Origin: Olivibacter sp036959255
GTDB taxonomy: Bacteria > Bacteroidota > Bacteroidia > Sphingobacteriales > Sphingobacteriaceae
Assembly: GCF_036959255.1 (NCBI RefSeq)
Contig: NZ_JAWMTI010000001.1
Location: 1,488,001-1,552,000, forward strand
Direction: 5' to 3'
Length of the DNA: 64,000 nucleotides
The translations under genes were made by a program, and so were the position numbers. The notes beneath the pieces are model-generated. The model searched no databases. It was not told the origin of the DNA and was given only the letters and a program-made list of their open reading frames with translations. Shown piece after piece: positions 45,577 through 54,612 of the stretch (position 1 is the first letter of the stretch; the number at the start of each line of letters is the position of its first letter).

Positions 45577-45933
45577 CTTTGTTACAATCCATCATTTGCA
45601 AGAATAAGTCGAATCGGCCCTGATTAACTTTTTCTGTCAATTTTAAACAATCAAATTGTTGATAATTAAAATAAATTTTCTAATATCAAAACTGTTGAAT
45701 ATTTTTACATCAAACAACTAAACCTGTTTGCTATGCGGAATACAACTTGAACTTTGATTTCAATCTATTTTTTGGTTTTTGCGGCTGGCACATAAAATAA
45801 GGTGCTTTTTGCAGCCTCTTTTGGTTGTGTTAATACCTAAGCCTAGTCTATGGTTATTAGAAAAAGATGCTGAACAAAAGATAAATAGTGTATTTACTTA
45901 ATAAGTAAATAATCTTAATAAATAGTTGAAAAT
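45577..45933 (+). repeat. Upstream repeat, copy 1 (about 357 bases)
   Basis: Starts CTTTGTTACAATCC and runs to the base before the fibre-gene ATG. The first about 190 bases are nearly identical to copy 2 at 55269-55621; the remainder is similar with small gaps. It contains AACAAT-CAA-ATTGTT (45646-45660), a perfect inverted repeat kept in both copies. It carries the promoter region of each fibre/RHS unit and was duplicated with it. Confidence 0.85.
45747..45774 (+). promoter_or_regulatory. Candidate promoter in repeat copy 1
   Basis: TTG (45747-45749), about 16 bases, then TATTTTTTG (45766-45774), one T longer than the exact TAnnTTTG present at the same place in copy 2. It would give a leader of about 150 bases before the ATG at 45934. 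Confidence 0.3.
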
Positions 45934-46869
45934 ATGAAAATGAAATTCTTTGCACTCATCTTTATGATGGGCGTGTACATGGCGTCCTATGCGCAAAATA
46001 CTTTCCCTACTACGGGCAATGTAGGGATCGGAACCAGCAGTCCTACCAATAGACTGGATATCCGGGGTACCATTACCATGGATAACGGCACCAATGCTTC
46101 CATTTTTACCGGAATAGGAACCACAGAACTGAATCGATATCTAATCTTGTTGAATTCGGCCGGTTTAAGCTCAGCTTCGGGTCTTAAAGCGGGAGGTATA
46201 CTCGTTGCGGATACCTATGCATATGCAAATCCCGGTAAGAATGATCTGGTGGTAAAAGGTCGCGTAGGAATAGGTGTTCAACAGCCCGACTTGCCACTTA
46301 TGGTTTTTAACGACTATGGTACAGGTAATTCCGGATACCTGGCCAAATTCGGGGCGAAACGAAATTGGACGATCAATGATTGGGAAGGAATACAGCTGGG
46401 TTTCAGTCACATTCATTCGATCTACGAAGGTAATAGCCTATGGGGATTACGTCTCTCCACAGGTAGTTCGACTGACGTGGCGGGAAAGGAAGCGATTCGT
46501 ATATCCGGGAGTGGTAATGTGGGCATCGGTACGACGAACCCCCAAGCCAAACTAGCCGTCAACGGTAATATTCTAGCCAAAGAAATCAAAGTAAAAACCG
46601 ATATCTCCGTTCCCGATTATGTGTTTGAATCGGATTACAACCTACAGCCACTTACCGAAATCGAAGATTTCGTGAAAGAGCATAAACATCTACCCGAAGT
46701 TCCATCGGCGAAAACAATCGGCGAAGAAGGCCTGGATCTGGCGCAAATGAATTTGCTTTTGCTAAAGAAAGTAGAGGAGCTGACTTTGCATCAAATTGAG
46801 CTTTTGAAAGAACTGAAGCAACTAAAAAGTGAGCTGAACAATCACATAAACGAAAATCATACAAAATAA
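45934..46869 (+). CDS. Fibre-like secreted protein with conserved C-terminal module (A1)
   Basis: A 311-residue protein with signal peptide (FALIFMMGVYMASYAQ). NTFPTTGNVGIGTSSPTNRL is a G-N-V-G-I-G-T repeat that recurs at about 190 (GNVGIGTTNPQAKLAVNGN). The C-terminal module IKVKTDISVPDYVFESDYNL, then EHKHLPEVPSAKTIGEEGLD and MNLLLLKKVEELTLHQIELL, ends in a coiled coil, as in phage tail-fibre-like proteins of Bacteroidota. The coiled coil suggests a trimer. It precedes the RHS gene by one base, so they are cotranscribed. I infer a surface adhesin or tip partner for the RHS proteins. Confidence 0.75.
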   Translation: MKMKFFALIFMMGVYMASYAQNTFPTTGNVGIGTSSPTNRLDIRGTITMDNGTNASIFTGIGTTELNRYLILLNSAGLSSASGLKAGGILVADTYAYANPGKNDLVVKGRVGIGVQQPDLPLMVFNDYGTGNSGYLAKFGAKRNWTINDWEGIQLGFSHIHSIYEGNSLWGLRLSTGSSTDVAGKEAIRISGSGNVGIGTTNPQAKLAVNGNILAKEIKVKTDISVPDYVFESDYNLQPLTEIEDFVKEHKHLPEVPSAKTIGEEGLDLAQMNLLLLKKVEELTLHQIELLKELKQLKSELNNHINENHTK

Positions 46870-46870
46870 T

Positions 46871-49800
46871 ATGAAGCATCTCCGTTTTTTGGGACTAATT
46901 ATCATAGCGAGCCAAAGCTTAACCGCTGTAGCGCAGACCGGAACGAATCCAAGCGTTAGTAACCCATTGATGCCCAGTCTAGACAATGTTTCACCGCCAT
47001 CACCTAATGTAAGTGCGTTGAACAAATTCGGCGATATACCGGTCGGCCCGTCAACGGGGATACCTCAGGTAACGGTGCCGATCTACACCTGGAGCAACAA
47101 AAATTTTGGAAAAGATATAAATATATCGCTTGATTACCATGCGGGCGGTATTAAAGTAGATGAAACGGCCTCTGATGTAGGCCTTGGTTGGGCACTGAAT
47201 GCTGGTGGTGTGGTATCCAGAACTGTAAGGGGTATTTACGATGAGTACCCAATAGACGGTTTTTTGTATAAGGCAATGCCTGTTGATATCATTCAAGGTA
47301 ACGCTGGTGGAATGGTCAATGATAGAATCTTCAATAAAATAAATGCTGGTTTGATGGATAGCCAAAACGATCTGTTCAACTACAATTTTAACGGTCGAAA
47401 CGGTCGTTTTCTATTAGGGAAGAACAATGATGTTTTGTTGATTGAGCAGGCAAAACTCAAAATTTCCTATACGATTAGCAACGATATTTACGGTAAACCA
47501 CTAATCACGAAAATCACAATTTTAGATGAAGAAGGTTACACTTTTGTTTTTAATGATTGTGAAACAATAGAAAATAATCTGCTTTTACCTACTAAAAAAC
47601 AATATACTTCGTCTTGGTATTTATCAGAAATTGTCCATCCCGCAGGAAAAGATAAAATTACCTTCCAGTATGAAGCGTATAATTTCGATGATAAACAACC
47701 GGGTTCAGCTACGCATGCTATTTCGCTTACGCATGAAGGTAAATCAGTTACGTATGGCGTCGGGGAAGACCGACGTGTTGTAGGTAAGCGAATCAAGCTG
47801 ATTACTTTTCCAGATGGAAATCAAGTGGATTTCACCTATAAAACAGCCAGTCGACTGGATTTGATTTCATCTCCAACAGCGAAACTATTGGATAAGATTA
47901 CAATTCGTAAGGGTATTGTAATAAAGGGTTACAAGCTTCATCAGGACTATTCCTTAAGTGGAAGGGCAACATTGCTTTCGGTTACGGAATTTGGGGGTCC
48001 CAATGAAACAGCATTAAAACCTTATTCCTTTTCCTATTTTCAGCGAGAGGTATTACCCGCGCGGTTCAGTGGAGCACAAGATCATTGGGGTTATGCCAAT
48101 TATAATAATAACGGAGAACGGATACCGCGAGAATTTTTCCGTGCCCCAGGGGGGCAATACCCTCCATATAGGGAACTTTTAGGAGGAAATAGGGATACTG
48201 ATCAAAATAGGGTAAAAGCAGGTAGTCTGGAAAAAATAGCCTATCCTACAGGGGGGCATACTATTTTTGAGATGGAGGCAAATAAGGCAAAGGACAACTG
48301 GTTGGAACAGAACCTTCCGGTTACAGTACAGCTACCGCCCTACACCGATCGGAGTATAAACGAGTCATTAAACAGTGATCAATCACCTTCGCAATTTCCT
48401 TTTGCTTTTAAAGGAGAGAATAATACAACCACTCAATTTAAGTTGACGGTGTATCCAGATGGAAGTGGAAGCAGTTCAGCTATCAAGTATGAGCTGTATA
48501 ATAACTCGAATCAATTGCTGAATACCCAACAGGTGAATTTTTCTGCCAGTAATGTAAATCCCATTGAACGAAGTTTTAGTGTCAATAATTTGATTAAGAA
48601 TGCCAATTACTATTTCAAGGTGTATACGATCAATCTATCGCAGTATTATAACTATACGGAGATTGGCTGGCGCGAAATCAACCCAGGAGGTAGTTATGAT
48701 ACGGTACTCCGGCATGTGCAGCCATTTGTTGGTGGAATCCGAGTGAAACGGATATCGGATTACAGTGAAAACAGTGGCTCTCCTGTTAAGGTGCGTGAAT
48801 ACGAGTATACGATGGAAGACGGAGTGACTTCCTCTGGAGCCCTAGGGATTAGGCCCGTTTATAGTTACTTGGCTTCCTATGATTTTGAAGAGTCTCCAAG
48901 TACACCTGGAGAACCGGTGTATAGAGGAAATCCTACTAATCCTAATTATATCGTACGCACTTCGGGAGGCGTAAATCCTGCCATTTTTGTGAATGGCAGT
49001 CCGGTGACTTATAAGCGAGTGGTAGAAAAGATTGGGCAGGGTGGGAATTATTTAGGGAAGACGGTTAGGTATTTTACTAATTTTAATGAATCGCCTCCTT
49101 ATATTTCTGAAGACTTCCCTTTTGTGCCTCCGCAATATGCTTCTTGGTATTATGGGAAATTGAAAAGAGAGGAAATTTATAATAGCAGTAATCAGATTAT
49201 CCGTACTATAGAGAATACCTATGGTTCCATAACGGATAGCTATGCAGCCAATCCTACGCGCGTGGAAAATTTCCGTTCGGTAATCATTTCTCCAGTACAG
49301 TTTGCAAAGGAATCTGCTTTTTGGATAAATCCCCTAGCCTATCCCCATTATTTTTTAATGGCAACAGTAAATCCAATGGAAGGGCGTACCGAACTACGGC
49401 AGACCAAAGTAACAGAAAGCGAGCCCGGTCAAACACCGGTGATCACCACTACCAACTATACTTATGATGCGGCCAATTACTACCTGAAGCAGACAAGCTT
49501 AATCGACAGCCGTAACCGGGAAGTGAAGACAGTGCTAAACTACCCCAGGGATATGGTGACCGCTAATATCGATGCTTCGATCTATCAGGGAATGATCGAC
49601 AAAAATATCATCAGCCCGGTGATTGAGGAGAAGGTTTCTGTTGGCGGTATTCAGCAGACAGCCAGAACAACGAAGTATGCTAAATGGAACAACAATTTTT
49701 ACGCGCCTGAGCGTGTAAAAACCAAGAAAATGGCGTTGGCGGAAGAAGACAGGATCATTTATCTCCAATATGATTCGCATGCAGCCCCCCTGTCGGTTCA

Positions 49801-50176
49801 ACAAGCCACCGGCCCTAAGGTCTCTTATATCTGGGGTTACGGAGGTATGCATCTGCTTGCACAGATTGCCAACATGGAATATAGTCAAATCCAAACCTTA
49901 TTGGGAGGCGCTACAGCCATCGAAACTTTTCGCAACAAAACGGCGCCAACGGATGCGGAGATTGACGCTTTTCTGGCACCGCTGGTGAACGGGTTACCGG
50001 CAGAGGCATCCATTGTAAGATTTAAACATGATACGCTGCGCGGGCTTACCGGTCAGCTGGATGAAGCGGGAAGGAAAACCTCCTACGAATATGATGAGTT
50101 TAACCGCCTGAAAGCCGTGCGTGACCAGCAGGGGAATCTGCTAGAGGAGTATAAATATAATTACCGTAACCAATAG
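46871..50176 (+). CDS. Secreted RHS/YD-repeat protein without core (RhsA-like component, copy 1)
   Basis: A 1101-residue protein with signal peptide ending LTAVAQ. After a Pro/Ser-rich linker, ISLDYHAGGIKVDETASDVG followed by LGWALNAGGVVSRTVRG (about 83-120) is the S-x-x-Y-x-x-G-G-I-K ... G-L-G-W-x-L-x-x-G-G motif shared with 57500-60931 and reminiscent of the N-terminal part of SpvB/TcB-type proteins. The protein ends with a single clear YD-type repeat (SYEYDEFNRLKAVRDQQGNL) and YNYRNQ, with no hyperconserved RHS core or toxin tip. The stop overlaps the Shine-Dalgarno sequence of the next gene. Likely the shell part of a two-protein RHS complex. Confidence 0.8.
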   Translation: MKHLRFLGLIIIASQSLTAVAQTGTNPSVSNPLMPSLDNVSPPSPNVSALNKFGDIPVGPSTGIPQVTVPIYTWSNKNFGKDINISLDYHAGGIKVDETASDVGLGWALNAGGVVSRTVRGIYDEYPIDGFLYKAMPVDIIQGNAGGMVNDRIFNKINAGLMDSQNDLFNYNFNGRNGRFLLGKNNDVLLIEQAKLKISYTISNDIYGKPLITKITILDEEGYTFVFNDCETIENNLLLPTKKQYTSSWYLSEIVHPAGKDKITFQYEAYNFDDKQPGSATHAISLTHEGKSVTYGVGEDRRVVGKRIKLITFPDGNQVDFTYKTASRLDLISSPTAKLLDKITIRKGIVIKGYKLHQDYSLSGRATLLSVTEFGGPNETALKPYSFSYFQREVLPARFSGAQDHWGYANYNNNGERIPREFFRAPGGQYPPYRELLGGNRDTDQNRVKAGSLEKIAYPTGGHTIFEMEANKAKDNWLEQNLPVTVQLPPYTDRSINESLNSDQSPSQFPFAFKGENNTTTQFKLTVYPDGSGSSSAIKYELYNNSNQLLNTQQVNFSASNVNPIERSFSVNNLIKNANYYFKVYTINLSQYYNYTEIGWREINPGGSYDTVLRHVQPFVGGIRVKRISDYSENSGSPVKVREYEYTMEDGVTSSGALGIRPVYSYLASYDFEESPSTPGEPVYRGNPTNPNYIVRTSGGVNPAIFVNGSPVTYKRVVEKIGQGGNYLGKTVRYFTNFNESPPYISEDFPFVPPQYASWYYGKLKREEIYNSSNQIIRTIENTYGSITDSYAANPTRVENFRSVIISPVQFAKESAFWINPLAYPHYFLMATVNPMEGRTELRQTKVTESEPGQTPVITTTNYTYDAANYYLKQTSLIDSRNREVKTVLNYPRDMVTANIDASIYQGMIDKNIISPVIEEKVSVGGIQQTARTTKYAKWNNNFYAPERVKTKKMALAEEDRIIYLQYDSHAAPLSVQQATGPKVSYIWGYGGMHLLAQIANMEYSQIQTLLGGATAIETFRNKTAPTDAEIDAFLAPLVNGLPAEASIVRFKHDTLRGLTGQLDEAGRKTSYEYDEFNRLKAVRDQQGNLLEEYKYNYRNQ

Positions 50177-50180
50177 GAGG
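50175..50180 (+). promoter_or_regulatory. Shine-Dalgarno sequence deciding the RHS toxin start
   Basis: AGGAGG overlaps the upstream TAG stop. It lies 2 bases before ATG 50183 but 8 bases before ATG 50189, so 50189 (MKKIRKNYYH) is the better start. Such a full site is unusual here, where most genes have none. Confidence 0.5.
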
Positions 50181-50188
50181 CCATGATC

Positions 50189-53100
50189 ATGAAAAAAATA
50201 AGGAAAAACTATTATCATCTTGGTCTTTTGCTGGTGGGGTTATTTTGCGGGACGGGCTCACTGCTCGCCCAACCACAGCCGAACCCGGTCTATACAACTT
50301 ACAGTGGCCAGTCTACCATTTCGGCCACGCAGAGTGTAACACTGAAAAGCGGCTTTACAGTCCCCGCCGGCAGCAACCTGCGCATCTTTATTGAGGGGGC
50401 GTGGGCACCCTTAGGTACCAGCGCAACGGCGACACAGAATTACGTGCTAACGACTACTTACCTTAAGCCGTTTACGGGTGCGCCGTCAGCACCGACTACA
50501 AATGATGCAATGCAGAACATTCAGTACCTGGATGGCCTGGGGCGTCCACTACAGCAGATAGGAATAAAGGAAGCACCTGATTTTACAGATGTGGTGACAC
50601 CGGTGGCATATGATGCCTTTGGTCGGGAGGAACGTAAATACCTGCCATATGTGACGTCTACCGGGGCAGGCGGTGCGTTCAAGGGCAACGCCGTGGGCGC
50701 TCAGGCTACCTATTACAATAATACGCCGCCTGCCGGGCAACCGGCTACGGCAGCACCTTTTGCACGTACGGTATTTGAGGTGTCGCCGCTGAGCCGTGTA
50801 AAAGAGGAAGGCTTTCCCGGAGGGGTATGGCAGCCGGGAAGCCGAACGGCGAGTTCCGGTAGAACGATAATAACGGAATATGCCGGCAATAACGAAGATG
50901 CTTTTACCACCTTAGCCACCACCCGACGGGTTGCGCGTTACGGAGTAAGCCTATCGGCAGCGGGGGTGCCTACTTTAACCATTGACGGAGCGTATGCTGC
51001 GGGGATGTTGTCGGTAAAGATTAGCAGAGATGAAAACTGGACGAGTGCCACCGGGTTTAACGGACGGCTGAACACCGTGGAAGAATATCGGGATAAGCTG
51101 GGCAGGGTGGTGTTAACGCGGACTTTTAACCTGAATGGCAGCACACAGGAGATGCTGAGCACCTATTATGTATACGATGACCTGGGCAACCTGACCTATG
51201 TACTGCCGCCGGGCAGGGGTACGGATTTCAATCCGGACGGTACGGCGGTGCCAAATGCTACGCAGCTGGCGGCCTTTGCCTATCAGTACCGCTATGATGA
51301 GCGCAACCGGATGATCGAAAAGCAGCTGCCGGGAAAAGGAAAGGAATACATAGTCTACAATAAACTGGATCAGGCCGTTGCTGCACAGGATGCAAGCCAG
51401 CGTGCACGGAACGAATGGACGGTGATGAAATACGATGGTCTGGGCAGGGAGATTTTACGGGGACTCTGGGTAAATACGTCCGCGGTGGATGCCGTAAGAA
51501 CAGCTGTCAATGCCCAGACAACAGGAAATCTATGGGAAGAGCGTACCACAACAGGCAATGGTTATACCAATAAAGCCTGGCCCACCACTGCGATAGGCAC
51601 AACACTGGTGCTGAATTATTACGATCGTTATACGGGTATACCGGGGCTGCCGAACAATGAGTCTGCCAATTACACGTCCAAGCTGAAAGGGTTGCTGGTG
51701 GCGAGCAGGGTGAATGTACTGGGCAGCAACCCGGCTTCGAACCTATGGACGGTAAACTATTACGATGACGAAGGACAGGTGGTGAAGTCTTATGCGCAGA
51801 ACCACTTGGGCGGCACCGACGTGAGCACTTTTACTTACCGTTTCACGGGAGAACAGGAAACATCGGAGCGGGTAAACACAGTGGCCGGAACGGCGACGAG
51901 GATAAAACAAAGGCAGGAATATGACCACCGTCTGCGGCCGACCGGTACATTCATGTCGGTCAATAACGGGACGGAGGTGCGCATTAGCGAGAGCCAGTAT
52001 AATAGCGTGGGACAGATACTGAACAGGAAGCTGCACAATGGGCTGCAAGCATCGGCTTATAGCTATAACGAGCGGGGCTGGACAACAAAGATCACTTCGC
52101 CGCAGTTCAGTGAAACGCTGACCTATAATGGGGGCGCTAATCCGCAGTACAATGGCAATATAGCTGAGCAGTCCTGGGGCGCAGGTACTTCGCTGCCCAA
52201 TAAGTTTGTGTACAGCTATGACCGGCTGAACCGCTTACTGAGCGGAACGAGCACAGGCGTGGTCATGAGTGAGGTATTGACTTACCACAAGGATGGGAAT
52301 ATCCGAACGCTGGCACGCGATGGAGGGGTTGCCGGTACCTATCAGTACAACGGTAACCGTTTGACCGGCATCAGCGGCGGCCCGCTGGCAACAGCCGCCT
52401 ACGGTTACGATGCCAATGGTAATGTGACGGTAGATGGACGGAACGGGGTGAGCTTAACGTACAATTACTTAAATCTGCCACAGACGGCCACCAAGACAGG
52501 GCTGAACATAACATATCTCTATGATGCCACGGGCAGAAAGCTAAGAAGGGTATCAGCTACGGAAACGCGAAACTACATCGATGGTATCGAGTATATCGGT
52601 ACCGCCATTGACCTGATCCATACATCTGCTGGGGTAATAAAGAAGAATGGCAGTAACTACAGTTATGAATATACACTGGCAGACCATTTGGGCAACAGCC
52701 GTTACCGCTTTGACATCAACAGCAATGCGGTAAGGCGCATACAGGAGGATGATTATTATCCTTTTGGGATGAACCGGAACAAATATACGAGCGGTTATAA
52801 AAATAATTACCTTTACAACGGTAAAGAGCTACAGGATGGCCTGGGTTCCTATGACTATGGAGCGCGGCATTATGATCCGGTGATAGGAAGATGGGGAACG
52901 ATGGACCCTTTGGCGGAGCAGATGAGGCGGTATTCGCCGTATAATTATGCCTTTGATAATCCGGTACGGTTCATAGACCCGGATGGGATGGCTCCTAAGT
53001 GGAATGGCAAGCATGGTAATGATGCTGCTTATTATGACAGCGAAACGGGTTTGACAGTTGAGTGGGAAGAAGTGCTGAATTACCTCGATATAGATGGTAA

Positions 53101-53647
53101 TAATAGTGAGCAACAGGACGACGGAGGAAAAAAGAAGAAAACGGCTCAGCAAAAGGAAGAACGTTATTACGGCCCTGGTCCGGCAGAGGCAAATATGACG
53201 GGTGAAGAGCGCGCTACATATTTTAAGGAATCAGCAGAGGGGGTAGCTTGGCTAATGGGGGGAGAAGCAATAGCAGCTTTAAATTTAGGGAAATATATAC
53301 CCAAAACGTGGTTTATTAGGCTTCTTCCCAAAAATTTGTTTGGAAATGCCGCTAAGGGAGGAACAACGGTATTAGGTAAATACCCTGACTATATAAACTT
53401 AGCCTCTCAGCTCAATGCAAGAAGATTTAGTATTCCTTCCAGCGTATGGAATAAAATGTCTCCGGCTGAGCAATGGGCAGCTAATGTGAAGTTTTTAGAT
53501 CGAACAATTGCAAGAGGTGACAAAATTATATTGTCAAACCCTGTAAAGGATATTAATAAGGTGGGTGGATATTTACGAAAGGAGCTTGATTATCTTATGA
53601 ATAAGGGATACAAACTGAATAGTAGTGGAACACAATTAATAAAATGA
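50189..53647 (+). CDS. RHS polymorphic toxin with DUF6443-type N-terminus and variable C-terminal domain (RhsB-like, copy 1)
   Basis: About 1152 residues. Signal peptide ends LLAQ. SATQSVTLKSGFTVPAGSNL is a short beta domain common at the start of these proteins, then MQNIQYLDGLGRPLQQIGIK opens the DUF6443-like region. Many YD repeats follow. The core runs about residues 850-935: YYPFGMNRNKY, NNYLYNGKELQDGLGSYDYG, ARHYDPVIGRWGTMDPLAEQ and YNYAFDNPVRFIDPDGM. After a Lys-rich linker and a hydrophobic stretch comes NAAKG at about 1055, then a tip of about 100 residues (YINLASQLNARRFSIPSSVW ... WAANVKFLDRTIARGDKIIL) that I do not recognise. The tip is AT-richer than the core. Probably a contact or secreted toxin whose tip is autoproteolytically released. 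Confidence 0.85.
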   Translation: MKKIRKNYYHLGLLLVGLFCGTGSLLAQPQPNPVYTTYSGQSTISATQSVTLKSGFTVPAGSNLRIFIEGAWAPLGTSATATQNYVLTTTYLKPFTGAPSAPTTNDAMQNIQYLDGLGRPLQQIGIKEAPDFTDVVTPVAYDAFGREERKYLPYVTSTGAGGAFKGNAVGAQATYYNNTPPAGQPATAAPFARTVFEVSPLSRVKEEGFPGGVWQPGSRTASSGRTIITEYAGNNEDAFTTLATTRRVARYGVSLSAAGVPTLTIDGAYAAGMLSVKISRDENWTSATGFNGRLNTVEEYRDKLGRVVLTRTFNLNGSTQEMLSTYYVYDDLGNLTYVLPPGRGTDFNPDGTAVPNATQLAAFAYQYRYDERNRMIEKQLPGKGKEYIVYNKLDQAVAAQDASQRARNEWTVMKYDGLGREILRGLWVNTSAVDAVRTAVNAQTTGNLWEERTTTGNGYTNKAWPTTAIGTTLVLNYYDRYTGIPGLPNNESANYTSKLKGLLVASRVNVLGSNPASNLWTVNYYDDEGQVVKSYAQNHLGGTDVSTFTYRFTGEQETSERVNTVAGTATRIKQRQEYDHRLRPTGTFMSVNNGTEVRISESQYNSVGQILNRKLHNGLQASAYSYNERGWTTKITSPQFSETLTYNGGANPQYNGNIAEQSWGAGTSLPNKFVYSYDRLNRLLSGTSTGVVMSEVLTYHKDGNIRTLARDGGVAGTYQYNGNRLTGISGGPLATAAYGYDANGNVTVDGRNGVSLTYNYLNLPQTATKTGLNITYLYDATGRKLRRVSATETRNYIDGIEYIGTAIDLIHTSAGVIKKNGSNYSYEYTLADHLGNSRYRFDINSNAVRRIQEDDYYPFGMNRNKYTSGYKNNYLYNGKELQDGLGSYDYGARHYDPVIGRWGTMDPLAEQMRRYSPYNYAFDNPVRFIDPDGMAPKWNGKHGNDAAYYDSETGLTVEWEEVLNYLDIDGNNSEQQDDGGKKKKTAQQKEERYYGPGPAEANMTGEERATYFKESAEGVAWLMGGEAIAALNLGKYIPKTWFIRLLPKNLFGNAAKGGTTVLGKYPDYINLASQLNARRFSIPSSVWNKMSPAEQWAANVKFLDRTIARGDKIILSNPVKDINKVGGYLRKELDYLMNKGYKLNSSGTQLIK
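53346..53358 (+). repeat. Cassette junction repeat, copy 1
   Basis: ATGCCGCTAAGGG inside the RHS gene, encoding the A-A-K of NAAKG, at the border between core linker and toxin tip. Identical to 54021-54033. Confidence 0.75.
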
Positions 53648-54021
53648 TGGATACGGACATAAAACACATAATTAAAAAAATATTATTTCTTCCATTCGAG
53701 TTTGCTAAGGGTGATAATAATCAGTCTATTTATTCGCTGTTACAAAATACAGGTTACTTCAATGCTTATAGTAAAATAGCCGAAAGTATTATTTTACAAG
53801 AATTGACTAACCATTCAAATTGTATTGAGCATTGGCTTTCTTGGTCCAGCAATAAAAGAAGTACTGATGGTTGGTATTTTATTAAGAAAGACAATGGTAA
53901 GTACGTAGTTGGTAATATTAATTCAGATGGACAAAGGAGTGAATGTTTTGAATTCGATTCTGCTGCCAAAGCTTGCTCTGTTTTTATCAAAAGAGAAATA
54001 GAAAGTATAAGAACTAGTTGA
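53644..54021 (+). CDS. Probable immunity protein for the RHS toxin tip
   Basis: A 125-residue cytoplasmic protein without signal peptide. Two ATGs (53644, 53647) are possible; the first overlaps the toxin stop (ATGA), the second follows it directly. Text such as LSWSSNKRSTDGWYFIKKDN and GKYVVGNINSDGQRSECFEF is typical of small alpha/beta immunity proteins beside polymorphic toxins. Position, size, overlap and low G+C all match an immunity gene acquired together with its toxin tip. No family can be named with certainty. Confidence 0.72.
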   Translation: MMDTDIKHIIKKILFLPFEFAKGDNNQSIYSLLQNTGYFNAYSKIAESIILQELTNHSNCIEHWLSWSSNKRSTDGWYFIKKDNGKYVVGNINSDGQRSECFEFDSAAKACSVFIKREIESIRTS

Positions 54022-54033
54022 TGCCGCTAAGGG
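54021..54033 (+). repeat. Cassette junction repeat, copy 2
   Basis: ATGCCGCTAAGGG, identical to 53346-53358, beginning on the last base of the immunity stop codon. It continues for a few codons as DAAKGEFNIPSP, the expected linker of a displaced toxin tip. Confidence 0.75.
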
Positions 54034-54290
54034 GGAGTTCAATATACCAAGTCCAGTCTGAAGCTCGGACAGGAAATGCACAACGCTTATAAAGCAGGAT
54101 TATACAACCCTGCACAACAAATGTTCAAAGAATATGTCTTGCTGAGTGGTAGAAGGATAGATTCCTTAGACGCATCTAAAGGTATCATCTATGAATTGAA
54201 ACCGTTTAACCCAAAAGCAATGCAGCAGGTATAAAGACAGCCTCAAATGTATATGAAAGAATTGTAGACAATGCCAATGATGGGTAAACA
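54021..54290 (+). pseudogene. Orphan RHS toxin tip with PD-(D/E)XK-like motif, broken
   Basis: After the junction repeat and one frameshift the frame reads SLKLGQEMHNAYKAGLYNPA, then MFKEYVLLSGRRIDSLDASK and GIIYELKPFNPKAMQQV before a TAA at about 54231-54233. D-x9-10-E-L-K fits a restriction-endonuclease-like nuclease tip of the RHS-linked kind. A further shift restores GIK then QPQMYMKEL, which is then cut by a TAG. At least two shifts and one nonsense change are present. This is a displaced former C-terminus of the RHS gene and is not expected to be made without a new recombination. Confidence 0.75.
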
Positions 54291-54591
54291 AATCGTATGG
54301 TAAAGGGGGGCGGTGGGCGAACTTTGTGACGACTGGAGGGGCCTATTATTGGTTGGCAGTTAATGAACAAGAAGGAATAAAGGTCTTGGAGGAAATTGTA
54401 AAGGGTTCAGGTATAGATTCGCTAACGGCAGAAACGACTTTAAGCGAATGGAAAAAAGGAAACTTGAAGTTCTAAGTGATTCAAAGTTTGACGAAAGTCT
54501 TGGCTTAGTAGAAAAATCAAGATGGAAGTAATTATCATATTTCTTAAGTCTGATAAACCCGAGGAGAAAATATTGGCAAGATATTCACCAC
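54291..54591 (+). pseudogene. Decayed cassette DNA after the orphan tip
   Basis: Short open stretches without complete genes: one frame reads RWANFVTTGGAYYWLAVNEQ on to LSEWKKGNLKF and stops near 54476. Another small frame from ATG 54522 (MEVIIIFLKSDKPEEKIL) runs 39 codons into the next gene. The first may be the tail of another toxin tip, the second the start of a lost immunity gene. Both guesses rest on position only. Confidence 0.35.
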
Positions 54592-54612
54592 TTGTCTATT
54601 TTAGAGGTGTTC

